NCBI RefSeq assembly: GCF_029227915.1
Contig: NC_079878.1
Location: 31,833,501 to 31,897,500 of the forward strand
Reading direction: 5' to 3'
DNA from: Hydractinia symbiolongicarpus
Lineage: Eukaryota; Cnidaria; Hydrozoa; Anthoathecata; Hydractiniidae
DNA: 64,000 nucleotides
Shown piece by piece: positions 37,342 through 48,749 of the stretch. The notes below the pieces were generated by a model. The model searched no databases. It had not been told where the DNA came from and saw only the letters and a list, made by a program, of their open reading frames with translations. The first letter of the stretch is position 1. Each line of letters starts with the position of its first letter. The position numbers were made by a program, and so were the translations under genes.

Positions 37342-40185
37342 GTAAACTCATTTCCCAAACGATTTTTTAAATTATTATTCCACCACATAAACGCATGAGA
37401 CTTGTAGTTTTTAAAAATGTTTTCATTTTTGATGAGACGCTGAATAAAAGAAGGTTAATCGCCGGCAAACGAAAACCCGCGATTTCTTGTAAATCCCGGA
37501 CTCGGCCCGTATAGTTAAAAGTATACAAGGAAAGTACCCAGTGAGTAAACTCATTTCCCGAACGAATTTTTAAATTATTTTTTCACCACTAAAACGTATG
37601 AGACTTGTAGTTTTCAGAAATGTTTTCATTTTTGATGAGACGCTTAATGAAAGTGGTTTAATCGCCGGCAAACGAAAACCGGCGATTTCCCGTAAATCCC
37701 GGGCTTGGCCCGTATAGTCAAATGTATACAAAGAAAGTACCCTTTGAGAAAACTCATTTCCAAAAACGATTTTTTCAATTAACTTTTCACCACTAAAACG
37801 CTTGAGACTTGTAGTTTTCAAAAATGTTTTCATTTTTGATGAGACGCTAAATAAAAGAAGTTTAATCGCCGGCAAACAAAAACCCGCGACTTCCCGTAAA
37901 TCCCGGACTCGGCCCGTATAGTCAAAAGTATACAAAGAAAGTACCCAGGGAGTAAACTCATTTCCCGAACGATTTTTTAAGTTATTTTTTCACCACTAAA
38001 ACGCATGAGACTTGTAGTTTTCAAAAATGTTTTCATTTTTGATGAGACGCTGAATAAAAGAAGTTTAATCGCCGGAAAACGAAAACCTGCGATTTCCCGT
38101 AAATCCCGGACTCGGCCCGTATAGTCAAAAGTATACAAAGAGAGTACCCAGGGTGTAAACTCATTTCCCGAACGATTTTTTAAATTATTTTTTCACCACT
38201 AAAACGCATGAGACTTGTAGTTTTCAAAAATGTTTTCATTTTTGATGAGACGCTTAATGAAAGAGGTTTAATCGCCGGAAAACGAAAACCCGCGATTTCC
38301 TGTAAATCCCGGGCTTGGCCCGTATAGTCGAATGTATACAAAGAAAGTACCCTGTGAGTAAACTCATTTCCAATACGATTTTTTTTAATTATTTTTTCAC
38401 CACTAAAACGCATGAGACTTGTAGTTTTCAAAAATGTTTTCATTTTTGATGAGACGCTGAATAAAAGAAGTTTAATCGCCTGCAAACAAAAACCCGCGAT
38501 TTCCCGTAAATCCCGGCTTGGCCCGTATAGTCAAAAGTATACAAAGAAAGTACCCAGGGTGTAAACTCATTTCCCGAACGATTTTTTAAATTATTATTTC
38601 ACCACTAAAGCCCATGAGACTTGTAGTATTTAAAAATACTTTCATTTTTGATGAGACGCTGAATAAAAGAAGTTTAATCGCCGGCAAACAAAAACCCGCG
38701 ACTTCCCGTAAATCCCGGACTCGGCCCGTATAGTCAAAAGTATACAAAGAAAGTACCCAGGGAGTAAACTCATTTCCCGAACGATTTTTTAAATTATTTT
38801 TTCACCACTAAAACGCATGAGACTTGTAGTTTTCAAAAATGTTTTCATTTTTGATGAAACGCTGAATAAAAGAAGTTTAATCGCCGGCAAACGAAAACCT
38901 GCGATTTCCCGTAAATCCCGGACTCGGCCCGTATAGTCAAAAGTATACAAAGAGAGTACCCAGGGTGTAAACTCATTTCCAGAACGATTTTTTAAATTAT
39001 TTTTTCACCACTAAAACGCATGAGACTTGTAGTTTTCAAAAATGTTTTCATTTTTGATGAGACGCTGAATAAAAGAAGTTTAATCGCCGGCAAACGAAAA
39101 CCTGCGATTTCCCGTAAATCCCGGACTCGGCCCGTATATTCAAAAGTATACAAAGAGAGTACCCAGGGTGTAAACTCATTTCCCGAACGATTTTTTAAAT
39201 TATTTTTTCACCACTAAAACGCATGAGACTTGTAGTTTTCAAAAATGTTTTCATTTTTGATGAGACGCTTAATGAAAGAGGTTTAATCGCCGGAAAACGA
39301 AAACCCGCGATTTCCCGTAAATCCCGGGCTTGGCCCGTATAGTCGAATGTATACAAAGAAAGTACCCTGTGAGTAAACTCATTTCCCGAACGATTTTTTA
39401 AATTATTTTTTCACCACTAAAACGCATGAGACTTGTAGTTTTCAAAAATGTTTTCATTTTTGATGAGACGCTTAATGAAAGAGGTTTAATCGCCGGAAAA
39501 CGAAAACCTGCGATTTCCCGTAAATCCCGGGCTTGGCCCGTATAGTCGAATGTATACAAAGAAAGTACCCTGTGAGTAAACTCATTTCCAGAACGATTTT
39601 TTTTAATTATTTTTTCACCACTAAAACGCACAAGACTTGTAGTTTTTAAAAATGTTTTCATTTTTGATGAGACGCTGAATAAAAGAAGTTTAATCGCCGG
39701 CAAACGAAAACCCGCGATTTCCCGTAAATCCCGGCTTGGCCCGTATAGTCAAAAGTATACAAAAAAAGTACCCAGGGTGTAAACTCATTTCTCGAACGAT
39801 TTTTTAAATTATTATTTCACCACTAACGCCCATGAGACTTGTAGTATTTAAAAATACTTTCATTTTTGATGAGACGCTGAATAAAAGAAGTTTAATCTCC
39901 GGCAAACAAAAACCCGCGACTTCCCGTAAATCCCGGACTCGACCCGTATAGTCAAAAGTATACAAAGAAAGTACCCAGGGAGTAAACTCATTTCCCGAAC
40001 GATTATTTAAATTATTTTTTCACCACTAAAACGCATGAGACTTGTAGTTTTCAAAAATGTTTTCATTTTTGATGAAACGCTGAATAAATGAAGATTAATC
40101 GCCGGCAAACGAAAACCTGCGATTTCCCGTAAATCCCGGACTCGGCCCGTATAGTCAAAAGTATACAAAGAGAGTACCCAGGGTG

Positions 40186-40425
40186 TAAACTCATTTCCCG
40201 AACGATTTTTTAAATTCATTTCCAAACTCATTTCCAAAACGATTTTTTCAATTAACTTTTCACCACTAAAACGCTTGAGACTTGTAGTTTTCAAAAATGT
40301 TTTCATTTTTGATGAGACGCTAAATAAAAGAAGTTTAATCGCCGGCAAACAAAAACCCGCGACTTCCCGTAAATCCCGGACTCGGCCCGTATAGTCAAAA
40401 GTGTACAATGAAAGTACCCAGGGAG
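40186..40425. repeat. 240-bp long monomer
   Basis: The first 30 bases are of the cccgaacg type. The sequence then re-enters an upstream part of the ccaaaacg type, so catttccaaa occurs twice and 37 bp are added. The same event is present at 47532-47771 and 53862-54101, so it arose once and was copied. Confidence 0.92.
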
Positions 40426-42049
40426 TAAACTCATTTCCCGAACGATTTTTTAAGTTATTTTTTCACCACTAAAACGCATGAGACTTGTAGTTTTCAAAAA
40501 TGTTTTCATTTTTGATGAGACGCTGAATAAAAGAAGTTTAATCGCCGGCAAACGAAAACCTGCGATTTCCCGCAAATCCCGGACTCGGCCCGTATAGTCA
40601 AAAGTATACAAAGAGAGTACCCAGGGTGTAAACTCATTTCCCGAACGATTTTTTAAATTATTTTTTCACCACTAAAACGCATGAGACTTGTAGTTTTCAA
40701 AAATGTTTTCATTTTTGATGAGACGCTTAATGAAAGAGGTTTAATCGCCGGAAAACGAAAACCCGCGATTTCCCGTAAATCCCGGGCTTGGCCCGTATAG
40801 TCGAATGTATACAAAGAAAGTACCCTGTGAGTAAACTCATTTCCAATACGATTTTTTTAAATTACTTTTTCACCACTAAAACGCATAAGACTTGTAGTTT
40901 TTAAAAATGTTTTCATTTTTGATGAGACGCTGAATAAAAGAAGTTTAATCGCCGGCAAACGAAAACCCGCGATTTCCCGTAAATCCCGGCTTGGCCCGTA
41001 TAGTCAAAAGTATACAAAGAAATTACCCAGGGTGTAAACTCATTTCCCGAACGATTTTTTAAATTATTGTTTCACCACTAAAGCCCATGAGACTTGTAGT
41101 ATTTAAAAATACTTTCATTTTTGATGAGACGCTGAATAAAAGAAGTTTAATCGCCGGCAAACAAAAACCCGCGACTTCCCGTAAATCCCGGACTCGGCCC
41201 GTATAGTCAAAAGTGTACAATGAAAGTACCCAGGGAGTAAACTCATTTCCCGAACGATTTTTTAAGTTATTTTTTCACCACTAAAACGCATGAGACTTGT
41301 AGTTTTCAAAAATGTTTTCATTTTTGATGAGACGCTGAATAAAAGAAGTTTAATCGCCGGCAAACGAAAACCTGCGATTTCCCGCAAATCCCGGACTCGG
41401 CCCGTATAGTCAAAAGTATACAAAGAGAGTACCCAGGGTGTAAACTCATTTCCCGAACGATTTTTTAAATTATTTTTTCACCACTAAAACGCATGAGACT
41501 TGTAGTTTTCAAAAATGTTTTCATTTTTGATGAGACGCTTAATGAAAGAGGTTTAATCGCCGGAAAACGAAAACCCGCGATTTCCCGTAAATCCCGGGCT
41601 TGGCCCGTATAGTCGAATGTATACAAAGAAAGTACCCTGTGAGTAAACTCATTTCCAATACGATTTTTTTAAATTACTTTTTCACCACTAAAACGCATAA
41701 GACTTGTAGTTTTTAAAAATGTTTTCATTTTTGATGAGACGCTGAATAAAAGAAGTTTAATCGCCGGCAAACGAAAACCCGCGATTTCCCGTAAATCCCG
41801 GCTTGGCCCGTATAGTCAAAAGTATACAAAGAAATTACCCAGGGTGTAAACTCATTTCCCGAACGATTTTTTAAATTATTGTTTCACCACTAAAGCCCAT
41901 GAGACTTGTAGTATTTAAAAATACTTTCATTTTTGATGAGACGCTGAATAAAAGAAGTTTAATCGCCGGCAAACAAAAACCCGCGACTTCCCGTAAATCC
42001 CGGACTCGGCCCGCATAGTCAAAAGTATACAAAGAAAGTACCCAGGGAG
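40426..42049. repeat. 812-bp tandem duplication (2 x 4 monomers)
   Basis: 40426-41237 and 41238-42049 share ttaagttatt, cccgcaaatccc, aaattacttttt, aaattaccc and attgtttcacc variants. The marker gtgtacaatg precedes each copy, at 40401 and 41213. The second copy ends with gcccgcatag instead. Confidence 0.88.
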
Positions 42050-42252
42050 TAAACTCATTTCCCGAACGATTTTTTAAATTATTTTTTCACCACTAAAACG
42101 CATGAGACTTGTAGTTTTCAAAAATGTTTTCATTTTTGATGAAACGCTGAATAAAAGAAGTATAATCGCCGGCAAACGAAAACCTACGATTTCCCGTAAA
42201 TCCCGGACTCGGCCCGTGTAGTCAAAAGTATACAAAGAGAGTACCCAGGGTG

Positions 42253-45200
42253 TAAACTCATTTCCCGAACGATTTTTTAAATTATTTTTTCACCACTAAA
42301 ACGCATGAGACTTGTAGTTTTTAAAAATGTTTTCATTTTTGATGAGACGCTGAATAAAAGAAGTTTAATCGCCGGCAAACGAAAACCTGCGATTTCCCGT
42401 AAATCCCGGACTCGGCCCGTATATTCAAAAGTATACAAAGAGAGTACCCAGGGTGTAAACTCATTTCCCGAACGATTTTTTAAATTATTTTTTCACCACT
42501 AAAACGCATGAGACTTGTAGTTTTCAAAAATGTTTTCATTTTTAATGAGACGCTGAATAAAAGAAGGTTAATCGCCGGAAAACGAAAACCCGCGATTTCC
42601 CGTAAATCCCGGGCTTGGCCCGTATAGTCGAATGTATACAAAGAAAGTACCCTGTGAGTAAACTCATTTCCCGAACGATTTTTTAAATTATTTTTTCACC
42701 ACTAAAACGCATGAGACTTGTAGTTTTCAAAAATGTTTTCATTTTTGATGAGACGCTTAATGAAAGAGGTTTAATCGCCGGAAAACGAAAACCCGCGATT
42801 TCCCGTAAATCCCGGGCTTGGCCCGTATAGTCGAATGTATACAAAGAAAGTACCCTGTGAGTAAACTCATTTCCAGAACGATTTTTTTTAATTATTTTTT
42901 CACCACTAAAACGCACAAGACTTGTAGTTTTTAAAAATGTTTTCATTTTTGATGAGACGCTGAATAAAAGAAGTTTAATCGCCGGCAAACAAAAACCCGC
43001 GATTTCCCGTAAATCCCGGCTTGGCCCGTATAGTCAAAAGTATACAAAGAAAGTACCCAGGGTGTAAACTCATTTCCCGAACGATTTTTTAAATTATTAT
43101 TTCACCACTAACGCCCATGAGACTTGTAGTATTTAAAAATACTTTCATTTTTGATGAGACGCTGAATAAAAGAAGTTTAATCGCCGGCAAACAAAAACCC
43201 GCTACTTCCCGTAAATCCCGGACTCGGCCCGTATAGTCAAAAGTATACAAAGAAAGTACCCAGGGAGTAAACTCATTTCCCGAACGATTATTTAAATTAT
43301 TTTTTCACCACTAAAACGCATGAGACTTGTAGTTTTCAAAAATGTTTTCATTTTTGATGAAACGCTGAATAAAAGAAGTTTAATCGCCGGCAAACGAAAA
43401 CCTGCGATTTCCCGTAAATCCCGGACTCGGCCCGTATAGTCAAAAGTATACAAAGAGAGTACCCAGGGTGTAAACTCATTTCCAGAACGATTTTTTAAAT
43501 TATTTTTTCACCACTAAAACGCATGAGACTTGTAGTTTTCAAAAATGTTTTCATTTTTGATGAGACGCTGAATAAAAGAAGTTTAATCGCCGGCAAACGA
43601 AAACCTGCGATTTCCCGTAAATCCCGGACTCGGCCCGTATATTCAAAAGTATACAAAGAGAGTACCCAGGGTGTAAACTCATTTCCCGAACGATTTTTTA
43701 AATTATTTTTTCACCACTAAAACGCATGAGACTTGTAGTTTTCAAAAATGTTTTCATTTTTGATGAGACGCTTAATGAAAGAGGTTTAATCGCCGGAAAA
43801 CGAAAACCCGCGATTTCCCGTAAATCCCGGGCTTGGCCCGTATAGTCGAATGTATACAAAGAAAGTACCCTGTGAGTAAACTCATTTCCCGAACGATTTT
43901 TTAAATTACTTTTTCACCACTAAAACGCATGAGACTTGTAGTTTTCAAAAATGTTTTCATTTTTGATGAGACGCTTAATGAAAGATTTTAATCGCCGGAA
44001 AACGAAAACCCGCGATTTCCCGTAAATCCCGGGCTTGGCCCGTATAGTCGAATGTATACAAAGAAAGTACCCTGTGAGTAAACTCATTTCCAGAACGATT
44101 TTTTTTAATTATTTTTTCACCACTAAAACGCACAAGACTTGTAGTTTTTAAAAATGTTTTCATTTTTGATGAGACGCTGAATAAAAGAAGTTTAATCGCC
44201 GGCAAACGAAAACCCGCGATTTCCCGTAAATCCCGGACTCGGCCCGTATAGTCAATAGTATACAAAGAAAGTACCCAGGGTGTAAACTCATTTCTCGAAC
44301 GATTTTTTAAATTATTTTTTCACCACTAAAACGCATGAAACTTGTAGTTTTCAAAAATGTTTTCATTTTTGATGAGAGGCTGAATAAAAGAAGTTTAATC
44401 GCCGGCAAACAAAAACCCGCGATTTCCCGTAAATCCCGGGCTTGGCCCGTATAGTCAAAAGTATACAAAGAAAGTACCCAGGGAGTAAACTCATTTCCCG
44501 AACGATTTTTTAAATTACTTTTTCACCACTAAAACGCATGAGACTTGTAGTTTTTAAAAATGTTTTCATTTTTGATGAGACGCTGAATAAAAGAAGTTTA
44601 ATCGCCGGAAAACGAAAACCTGCGATTTCCCGTAAATCCTGGACTCGGCCCGTATAGTCAAAAGTATACAAAGAAAGTACCCAGGGAGTAAACTCATTTC
44701 CCAAACGATTTTTTAAATTATTATTCCACCACATAAACGCATGAGACTTGTAGTTTTTAAAAATGTTTTCATTTTTGATGAGACGCTGAATAAAAGAAGG
44801 TTAATCGCCGGCAAACGAAAACCCGCGATTTCTTGTAAATCCCGGACTCGGCCCGTATAGTTAAAAGTATACAAGGAAAGTACCCAGTGAGTAAACTCAT
44901 TTCCCGAACGAATTTTTAAATTATTTTTTCACCACTAAAACGTATGAGACTTGTAGTTTTCAGAAATGTTTTCATTTTTGATGAGACGCTTAATGAAAGT
45001 GGTTTAATCGCCGGCAAACGAAAACCGGCGATTTCCCGTAAATCCCGGGCTTGGCCCGTATAGTCAAATGTATACAAAGAAAGTACCCTTTGAGAAAACT
45101 CATTTCCAAAAACGATTTTTTCAATTAACTTTTCACCACTAAAACGCTTGAGACTTGTAGTTTTCAAAAATGTTTTCATTTTTGATGAGACGCTAAATAA

Positions 45201-48200
45201 AAGAAGTTTAATCGCCGGCAAACAAAAACCCGCGACTTCCCGTAAATCCCGGACTCGGCCCGTATAGTCAAAAGTATACAAAGAAAGTACCCAGGGAGTA
45301 AACTCATTTCCCGAACGATTTTTTAAGTTATTTTTTCACCACTAAAACGCATGAGACTTGTAGTTTTCAAAAATGTTTTCATTTTTGATGAGACGCTGAA
45401 TAAAAGAAGTTTAATCGCCGGAAAACGAAAACCTGCGATTTCCCGTAAATCCCGGACTCGGCCCGTATAGTCAAAAGTATACAAAGAGAGTACCCAGGGT
45501 GTAAACTCATTTCCCGAACGATTTTTTAAATTATTTTTTCACCACTAAAACGCATGAGACTTGTAGTTTTCAAAAATGTTTTCATTTTTGATGAGACGCT
45601 TAATGAAAGAGGTTTAATCGCCGGAGAACGAAAACCCGCGATTTCCTGTAAATCCCGGGCTTGGCCCGTATAGTCGAATGTATACAAAGAAAGTACCCTG
45701 TGAGTAAACTCATTTCCAATACGATTTTTTTTAATTATTTTTTCACCACTAAAACGCATGAGACTTGTAGTTTTCAAAAATGTTTTCATTTTTGATGAGA
45801 CGCTAAATAAAAGAAGTTTAATCGCCTGCAAACAAAAACCCGCGATTTCCCGTAAATCCCGGCTTGGCCCGTATAGTCAAAAGTATACAAAGAAAGTACC
45901 CAGGGTGTAAACTCATTTCCCGAACGATTTTTTAAATTATTATTTCACCACTAAAGCCCATGAGACTTGTAGTATTTAAAAATACTTTCATTTTTGATGA
46001 GACGCTGAATAAAAGAAGTTTAATCGCCGGCAAACAAAAACCCGCGACTTCCCGTAAATCCCGGACTCGGCCCGTATAGTCAAAAGTATACAAAGAAAGT
46101 ACCCAGGGAGTAAACTCATTTCCCGAACGATTTTTTAAATTATTTTTTCACCACTAAAACGCATGAGACTTGTAGTTTTCAAAAATGTTTTCATTTTTGA
46201 TGAAACGCTGAATAAAAGAAGTTTAATCGCCGGCAAACGAAAACCTGCGATTTCCCGTAAATCCCGGACTCGGCCCGTATAGTCAAAAGTATACAAAGAG
46301 AGTACCCAGGGTGTAAACTCATTTCCAGAACGATTTTTTAAATTATTTTTTCACCACTAAAACGCATGAGACTTGTAGTTTTCAACAATGTTTTCATTTT
46401 TGATGAGACGCTGAATAAAAGAAGTTTAATCGCCGGCAAACGAAAACCTGCGATTTCCCGTAAATCCCGGCCTCGGCCCGTATATTCAAAAGTATACAAA
46501 GAGAGTACCCAGGGTGTAAACTCATTTCCCGAACGATTTTTTAAATTATTTTTTCACCACTAAAACGCATGAGACTTGTAGTTTTCAAAAATGTTTTCAT
46601 TTTTGATGAGACGCTTAATGAAAGAGGTTTAATCGCCGGAAAACGAAAACCCGCGATTTCCCGTAAATCCCGGGCTTGGCCCGTATAGTCGAATGTATAC
46701 AAAGAAAGTACCCTGTGAGTAAACTCATTTCCCGAACGATTTTTTAAATTATTTTTTCACCACTAAAACGCATGAGACTTGTAGTTTTCAAAAATGTTTT
46801 CATTTTTGATGAGACGCTTAATGAAAGAGGTTTAATCGCCGGAAAACGAAAACCCGCGATTTCCCGTAAATCCCGGGCTTGGCCCGTATAGTCGAATGTA
46901 TACAAAGAAAGTACCCTGTGAGTAAACTCATTTCCAGAACGATTTTTTTTAATTATTTTTTCACCACTAAAACGCACAAGACTTGTAGTTTTTAAAAATG
47001 TTTTCATTTTTGATGAGACGCTGAATAAAAGAAGTTTAATCGCCGGCAAACGAAAACCCGCGATTTCCCGTAAATCCCGGCTTGGCCCGTATAGTCAAAA
47101 GTATACAAAGAAAGTACCCAGGGTGTAAACTCATTCCTCGAACGATTTTTTAAATTATTATTTCACCACTAACGCCCATGAGACTTGTAGTATTTAAAAA
47201 TACTTTCATTTTTGATGAGACGCTGAATAAAAGAAGTTTAATCGCCGGCAAACAAAAACCCGCGACTTCCCGTAAATCCCGGACTCGGCCCGTATAGTCA
47301 AAAGTATACAAAGAAAGTACCCAGGGAGTAAACTCATTTCCCGAACGATTATTTAAATTATTTTTTCACCACTAAAACGCATGAGACTTGTAGTTTTCAA
47401 AAATGTTTTCATTTTTGATGAAACGCTGAATAAAAGAAGATTAATCGCCGGCAAACGAAAACCTGCGATTTCCCGTAAATCCCGGACTCGGCCCGTATAG
47501 TCAAAAGTATACAAAGAGAGTACCCAGGGTGTAAACTCATTTCCCGAACGATTTTTTAAATTCATTTCCAAACTCATTTCCAAAACGATTTTTTCAATTA
47601 ACTTTTCACCACTAAAACGCTTGAGACTTGTAGTTTTCAAAAATGTTTTCATTTTTGATGAGACGCTAAATAAAAGAAGTTTAATCGCCGGCAAACAAAA
47701 ACCCGCGACTTCCCGTAAATCCCGGACTCGGCCCGTATAGTCAAAAGTGTACAATGAAAGTACCCAGGGAGTAAACTCATTTCCCGAACGATTTTTTAAG
47801 TTATTTTTTCACCACAAAAACGCATGAGACTTGTAGTTTTCAAAAATGTTTTCATTTTTGATGAGACGCTGAATAAAAGAAGTTTAATCGCCGGCAAACG
47901 AAAACCTGCGATTTCCCGTAAATCCCGGACTCTGCCCGTATAGTCAAAAGTATACAAAGAGAGTACCCAGGGTGTAAACTCATTTCCCGAACGATTTTTT
48001 AAATTATTTTTTCACCACTAAAACGCATGAGACTTGTAGTTTTTAAAAATGTTTTCATTTTTGATGAGACGCTGAATAAAAGAAGTTTAATCGCCGGCAA
48101 ACGAAAACCCGCGATTTCCCGTAAATCCCGGCTTGGCCCGTATAGTCAAAAGTATACAAAGAAAGTACCCAGGGTGTAAACTCATTTCTCGAACGATTTT

Positions 48201-48582
48201 TTAAATTATTATTTCACCACTAACGCCCATGAGACTTGTAGTATTTAAAAATACTTTCATTTTTGATGAGACGCTGAATAAAAGAAGTTTAATCGCCGGC
48301 AAACAAAAACCCGCGACTTCCCGTAAATCCCGGACTCGGCCCGTATAGTCAAAAGTATACAAAGAAAGTACCCAGGGAATAAACTCATTTCCCGAACGAT
48401 TTTTTAAATTATTTTTTCACCACTAAAACGCATGAGACTTGTAGTTTTCAAAAATGTTTTCATTTTTGATGAGACGCTGAATAAAAGAAGTTTAATCGCC
48501 GGCAAACGAAAACCTGCGATTTCCCGTAAATCCCGGACTCGGCCCGTATATTCAAAAGTATACAAAGAGAGTACCCAGGGTG
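42253..48582. repeat. 6330-bp HOR duplication, copy 1
   Basis: It is nearly identical to 48583 onward. Shared rare variants include tttttaatgagacg (42540/48870), cgctacttcc (43200/49530), aaagatttta (43980/50310), catgaaacttg, ccggagaacg (45623/51953) and ttcaacaatg (46381/52711). The differences I noticed are tttttaaaaatg against ttttcaaaaatg at 42321, and cattcctcg against catttctcg at 47134. Its last three monomers (47975-48582) diverge from the tail of copy 2. Confidence 0.9.
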
Positions 48583-48650
48583 TAAACTCATTTCCCGAAC
48601 GATTTTTTAAATTATTTTTTCACCACTAAAACGCATGAGACTTGTAGTTT

Positions 48651-48672
48651 TCAAAAATGTTTTCATTTTTGA
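48651..48672. repeat. Conserved dyad (9-bp inverted repeat, TTTT loop), type example
   Basis: The arms TCAAAAATG and CATTTTTGA are perfect reverse complements separated by TTTT. The same structure occurs in most monomers. In the frequent variant with T for C in the left arm, one pair becomes T opposite G and the inner seven pairs (AAAAATG/CATTTTT) stay perfect. The element could extrude as a small cruciform or hairpin, or bind a dimeric protein. No binding activity is shown by sequence alone. Confidence 0.8.
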
Positions 48673-48699
48673 TGAGACGCTGAATAAAAGAAGTTTAAT

Positions 48700-48749
48700 C
48701 GCCGGCAAACGAAAACCTGCGATTTCCCGTAAATCCCGGACTCGGCCCG
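48700..48749. other. CpG-rich core of the monomer, type example
   Basis: In the reference monomer this 50-bp stretch carries seven of the twelve CpGs and includes GCCGGC. Variants in other monomers are often CpG transitions, such as aaacg to aaaca, or a paired change giving actcaaccc. A large subclass reads CGGGC-TTG-GCCCG here, a 5-bp dyad, where the reference has ggactcggcccg. Another subclass has lost one G, giving a 202-bp monomer. Confidence 0.7.

Larger units (their letters stand above)
32469..37342. repeat. E-family HOR unit 1 (24 monomers, 4874 bp)
   Basis: The anchor monomer here reads caccacataaacg, a sibling of the D anchor. The unit carries the frame-restoring 204-bp monomers and alternative-dyad monomers. 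It contains two nested tandem duplications, 1218 bp at 33079-35514 and 812 bp at 35718-37341. Its left part aligns with unit 2 at an offset of 4874 bp. Confidence 0.87.
37343..44688. repeat. E-family HOR unit 2 (36 monomers, 7346 bp)
   Basis: It starts with the anchor monomer marked attattccaccacataaacg. It includes the 240-bp monomer at 40186, the 812-bp duplication at 40426-42049 and the start of the 6330-bp duplication at 42253. The spacing to the next anchor is 36 x 203 bp plus 38 bp, explained mainly by the 37-bp extension of the long monomer. Confidence 0.87.

Noticed and set aside
48700-48749. CGGGC-TTG-GCCCG as a transcription terminator hairpin
   Set aside because: Present only in a subset of monomers, with a short stem and no following T run. 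It is better viewed as a sequence variant of the CpG-rich core.
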